Part shown: piece after piece, positions 6,523 through 7,532 of the stretch | Layout of the letters: every line of letters begins with the position of its first letter | Position numbering within the stretch: position 1 is the stretch's first letter | Assembly: GCA_019084405.1 (NCBI GenBank) | Contig: JAHRFX010000061.1 | Location: forward strand, 1-7,532 | Reading direction: 5' to 3' | Origin: Methanobacterium sp. | Lineage (GTDB): Archaea; Methanobacteriota; Methanobacteria; Methanobacteriales; Methanobacteriaceae | Length of the DNA: 7,532 bases | Made by a program: the position numbers and the translations under genes | The notes under the pieces: model-generated | What the model saw: only the letters and a program-made list of their open reading frames with translations | What the model was told of the DNA's origin: nothing | Database searches by the model: none

Positions 6523-6570
6523 GGGTGTAGACACTATATTTAAGTGTAGATACTACACCCTACTATGTAG
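6523..6570. promoter_or_regulatory. Cluster of GTGTAG dyads overlapping the expected transcription start
   Basis: A perfect 15-bp dyad GTGTAG-ATA-CTACAC occupies 6544-6558. A further GTGTAG at 6525-6530 forms GTGT-AG-ACAC (6525-6534). GGGTGTAG (6523-6530) also pairs with CTACACCC (6553-6560), and ACACT (6531-6535) pairs with AGTGT (6543-6547). A third small dyad, CTAC-TAT-GTAG, covers 6560-6570. Placed directly after the TATA box, this looks like a repressor operator. Alternatively the 15-bp dyad could be a hairpin at the 5' end of the mRNA. The regulator is unknown. Confidence 0.55.
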
Positions 6571-6586
6571 TTAAAAAAATTATTTC

Positions 6587-6592
6587 GGAGGT
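6587..6592 (+). promoter_or_regulatory. Strong Shine-Dalgarno site fixing the carbonic anhydrase start
   Basis: GGAGGT lies 5 nt before GTG 6598 and decides that start. It is the strongest ribosome binding site in the window. Confidence 0.85.
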
Positions 6593-6597
6593 AAATT

Positions 6598-7281
6598 GTG
6601 AATAAAGAATTAATAATACCTGTTTTGATTGGTGTGGGAGTCTTGATTGTAGTGTTAGGTATAGTATTTGCGGTTATGCCCGCAAATAATATAAGAGAAA
6701 ATCCAGATGGTGAAAAACCCGAAATCAGCGCAACATCATTCATAGATCCGAAGGCTGTGGTAATTGGAAATGTGAAAATTGGAAACAATGTATTTGTGGG
6801 GCCTCATGCATTAATCAGATCTGATGAATCGCCTACAAAAGGAATAGTGATTGGAAACAAGGTAAATGTGCAGGACGGAGTTCAAATCCATTGTTTAAGG
6901 AATACTTCAGTGGAAATTGGTGACGAAGTTTCGCTAGCACATGGATCCATAATTCATGGGCCTGCAAAAGTGGGTAAAAATGCATTCATTGCATTCGGCG
7001 CAGTTATATTTGCAGCTGAAATAGGGGATGGTGCATTTATAGGTCATAATGCAGTTGTAGATGGAATTGGAGTAGAAGAAGGTTTAAAAATACCTGCTGG
7101 AAAAATGGTTCCATCTGGCGCTGTTGTAGCTAAAGATGTAGATGGAAAGGTTAAAGCAATATTTCCCGATGGTACAGTAATAACTGATTTAAATCAGTTA
7201 CCTAATGTAGCAGAATGGTATGCAGCGGTTCCGGGGAAAGTTGTAAATGTAAATATTGAATTAGCGGAGGGATATCTTTAA
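6598..7281 (+). CDS. Membrane-anchored gamma-class carbonic anhydrase (Cam/CamH family)
   Basis: A 227-residue enzyme expected to interconvert CO2 and bicarbonate as a left-handed beta-helix trimer. Hexapeptide repeats fill about 50-175. Metal ligands are His98 (VQIHCL), His115 and His120 (SLAHGSIIHGPA), with the 5-residue spacing of Methanosarcina Cam (His117/His122). Arg73, Asp75 and Glu76 in IRSDE correspond to Arg59, Asp61 and Glu62 of Cam; Gln92 and Asp93 follow. The acidic loop holding Cam's Glu84 is missing, a CamH trait. Yet NIRENP (31-36) and the C-terminal VNIELAEGYL are Cam-like. Residues 5-27 form one hydrophobic helix without a lipobox cysteine, so the enzyme is probably anchored with its catalytic domain outside the cell, possibly supplying CO2/bicarbonate to a methanogen. 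The GTG start is fixed by GGAGGT. It has its own promoter with an operator-like dyad cluster. Confidence 0.93.
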   Translation: MNKELIIPVLIGVGVLIVVLGIVFAVMPANNIRENPDGEKPEISATSFIDPKAVVIGNVKIGNNVFVGPHALIRSDESPTKGIVIGNKVNVQDGVQIHCLRNTSVEIGDEVSLAHGSIIHGPAKVGKNAFIAFGAVIFAAEIGDGAFIGHNAVVDGIGVEEGLKIPAGKMVPSGAVVAKDVDGKVKAIFPDGTVITDLNQLPNVAEWYAAVPGKVVNVNIELAEGYL

Positions 7282-7339
7282 AAGTGGTAACTAAACAGAA
7301 ACCTATTTTCAGAGTTAAAAGTTTCACTTAAGAGAATTT

Positions 7340-7464
7340 CTATTAACTTCATTTTTTATTTTTGGTGTATGGGAGTATTTTTTTGTGTTGTTTTTATTAG
7401 TCGGTTTTTTCTATTTTTTTAGTTGTTTATGTTCCTTTTTTTCCTGTTTTTCACCTGTTTTTTG
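7340..7464 (+). terminator. Long T-rich transcription termination zone after the carbonic anhydrase gene
   Basis: Oligo-T runs begin at about 7351 and recur to 7463; in 7381-7440 I count 42 T and only 5 A out of 60. Archaeal RNA polymerase terminates at such U-tracts without needing a hairpin. It begins about 70 bp after the carbonic anhydrase stop. The region 7282-7340 shows nothing else I can support. Confidence 0.6.
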
Positions 7465-7465
7465 G

Positions 7466-7531
7466 TTATTTGATGATAGCTGTCGCTGGGTGGCCTTGTT
7501 TTTTGAGTGTGTTGAGGTGGAATAGATTGAA
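7466..7531 (-). CDS. Possible C-terminal end of a minus-strand gene running off the window
   Basis: On the minus strand the frame from the window edge to TAA (7466-7468) reads FNLFHLNTLKKQGHPATAIIK. It is only 21 codons but has the mixed composition of real protein and many C-ending codons, unlike the low-complexity DNA beside it. A second minus frame is open to about 7409 with a Lys/Gln/Ser-rich reading, which is what A-rich DNA gives by chance. I cannot identify the protein. Confidence 0.2.
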   Translation of the reverse strand, partial: FNLFHLNTLKKQGHPATAIIK

Positions 7532-7532
7532 A

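Noticed and set aside
6499..6575. Frameshifted continuation of the DUF422 protein in the frame reading through the promoter region.
   Set aside because: The reading lacks the hydrophobic helices and Asp-Pro/Trp motifs of the missing half and overlaps a TATA box and dyads.
6540..6788. Minus-strand open frame opposite the carbonic anhydrase start.
   Set aside because: It is a shadow of the strongly supported plus-strand gene and covers its promoter; the reading has no family features.
7525..7532. GATTGAAA at the window end, resembling the 3' end of many archaeal CRISPR repeats.
   Set aside because: Only eight bases at the edge match, there is no second copy, and the preceding 20 bases do not resemble a typical repeat.

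Overview
The window looks like part of a low-GC methanogenic archaeon, most likely of the order Methanobacteriales. That placement is inferred from an archaeal-type NucS endonuclease with a C-terminal PCNA-binding tail, a Cam-type gamma-carbonic anhydrase, a DUF422/carotenoid-biosynthesis protein, TATA-box promoters placed close to start codons, and a GGAGGT ribosome binding site. Base 1 coincides with the edge of a long inverted repeat, so the window may be a whole contig or start at a repeat-induced break.

Layout. Positions 1-286 form a perfect inverted repeat (129-bp arms, 28-nt spacer). Its right arm runs into the 3' half of a SnoaL-like (NTF2-fold) gene that ends at 462. A 474-aa membrane M48 metalloprotease follows on the minus strand (476-1900), meeting the fragment tail to tail. 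A divergent promoter region of about 260 bp separates it from nucS (plus strand). nucS converges on a minus-strand pair: a CoxE-like VWA protein (2925-4115) and, upstream of it, a piece of a MoxR AAA+ ATPase that keeps only the C-terminal lid (4133-4426).

From 4607 everything is on the plus strand: mntP (Mn2+ exporter), a Nit2-like amidohydrolase, and a DUF422 carotenoid-biosynthesis protein that stops after about half its usual length. These three are closely spaced and probably one transcript. A separate promoter with striking GTGTAG dyads then drives a membrane-anchored gamma-carbonic anhydrase (6598-7281). The last 250 bases are extremely T-rich and look like a terminator zone; the far end may carry the 3' tip of a minus-strand gene.

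The recurring theme is gene decay or rearrangement: three genes (SnoaL-like, MoxR, DUF422) are present only as halves, each beside otherwise intact genes. I see no convincing new multi-gene defence or mobile system. The best leads are the terminal palindrome, the ATPase-less MoxR/VWA pair, and the operator-controlled carbonic anhydrase, which combines Cam and CamH traits with a membrane anchor.
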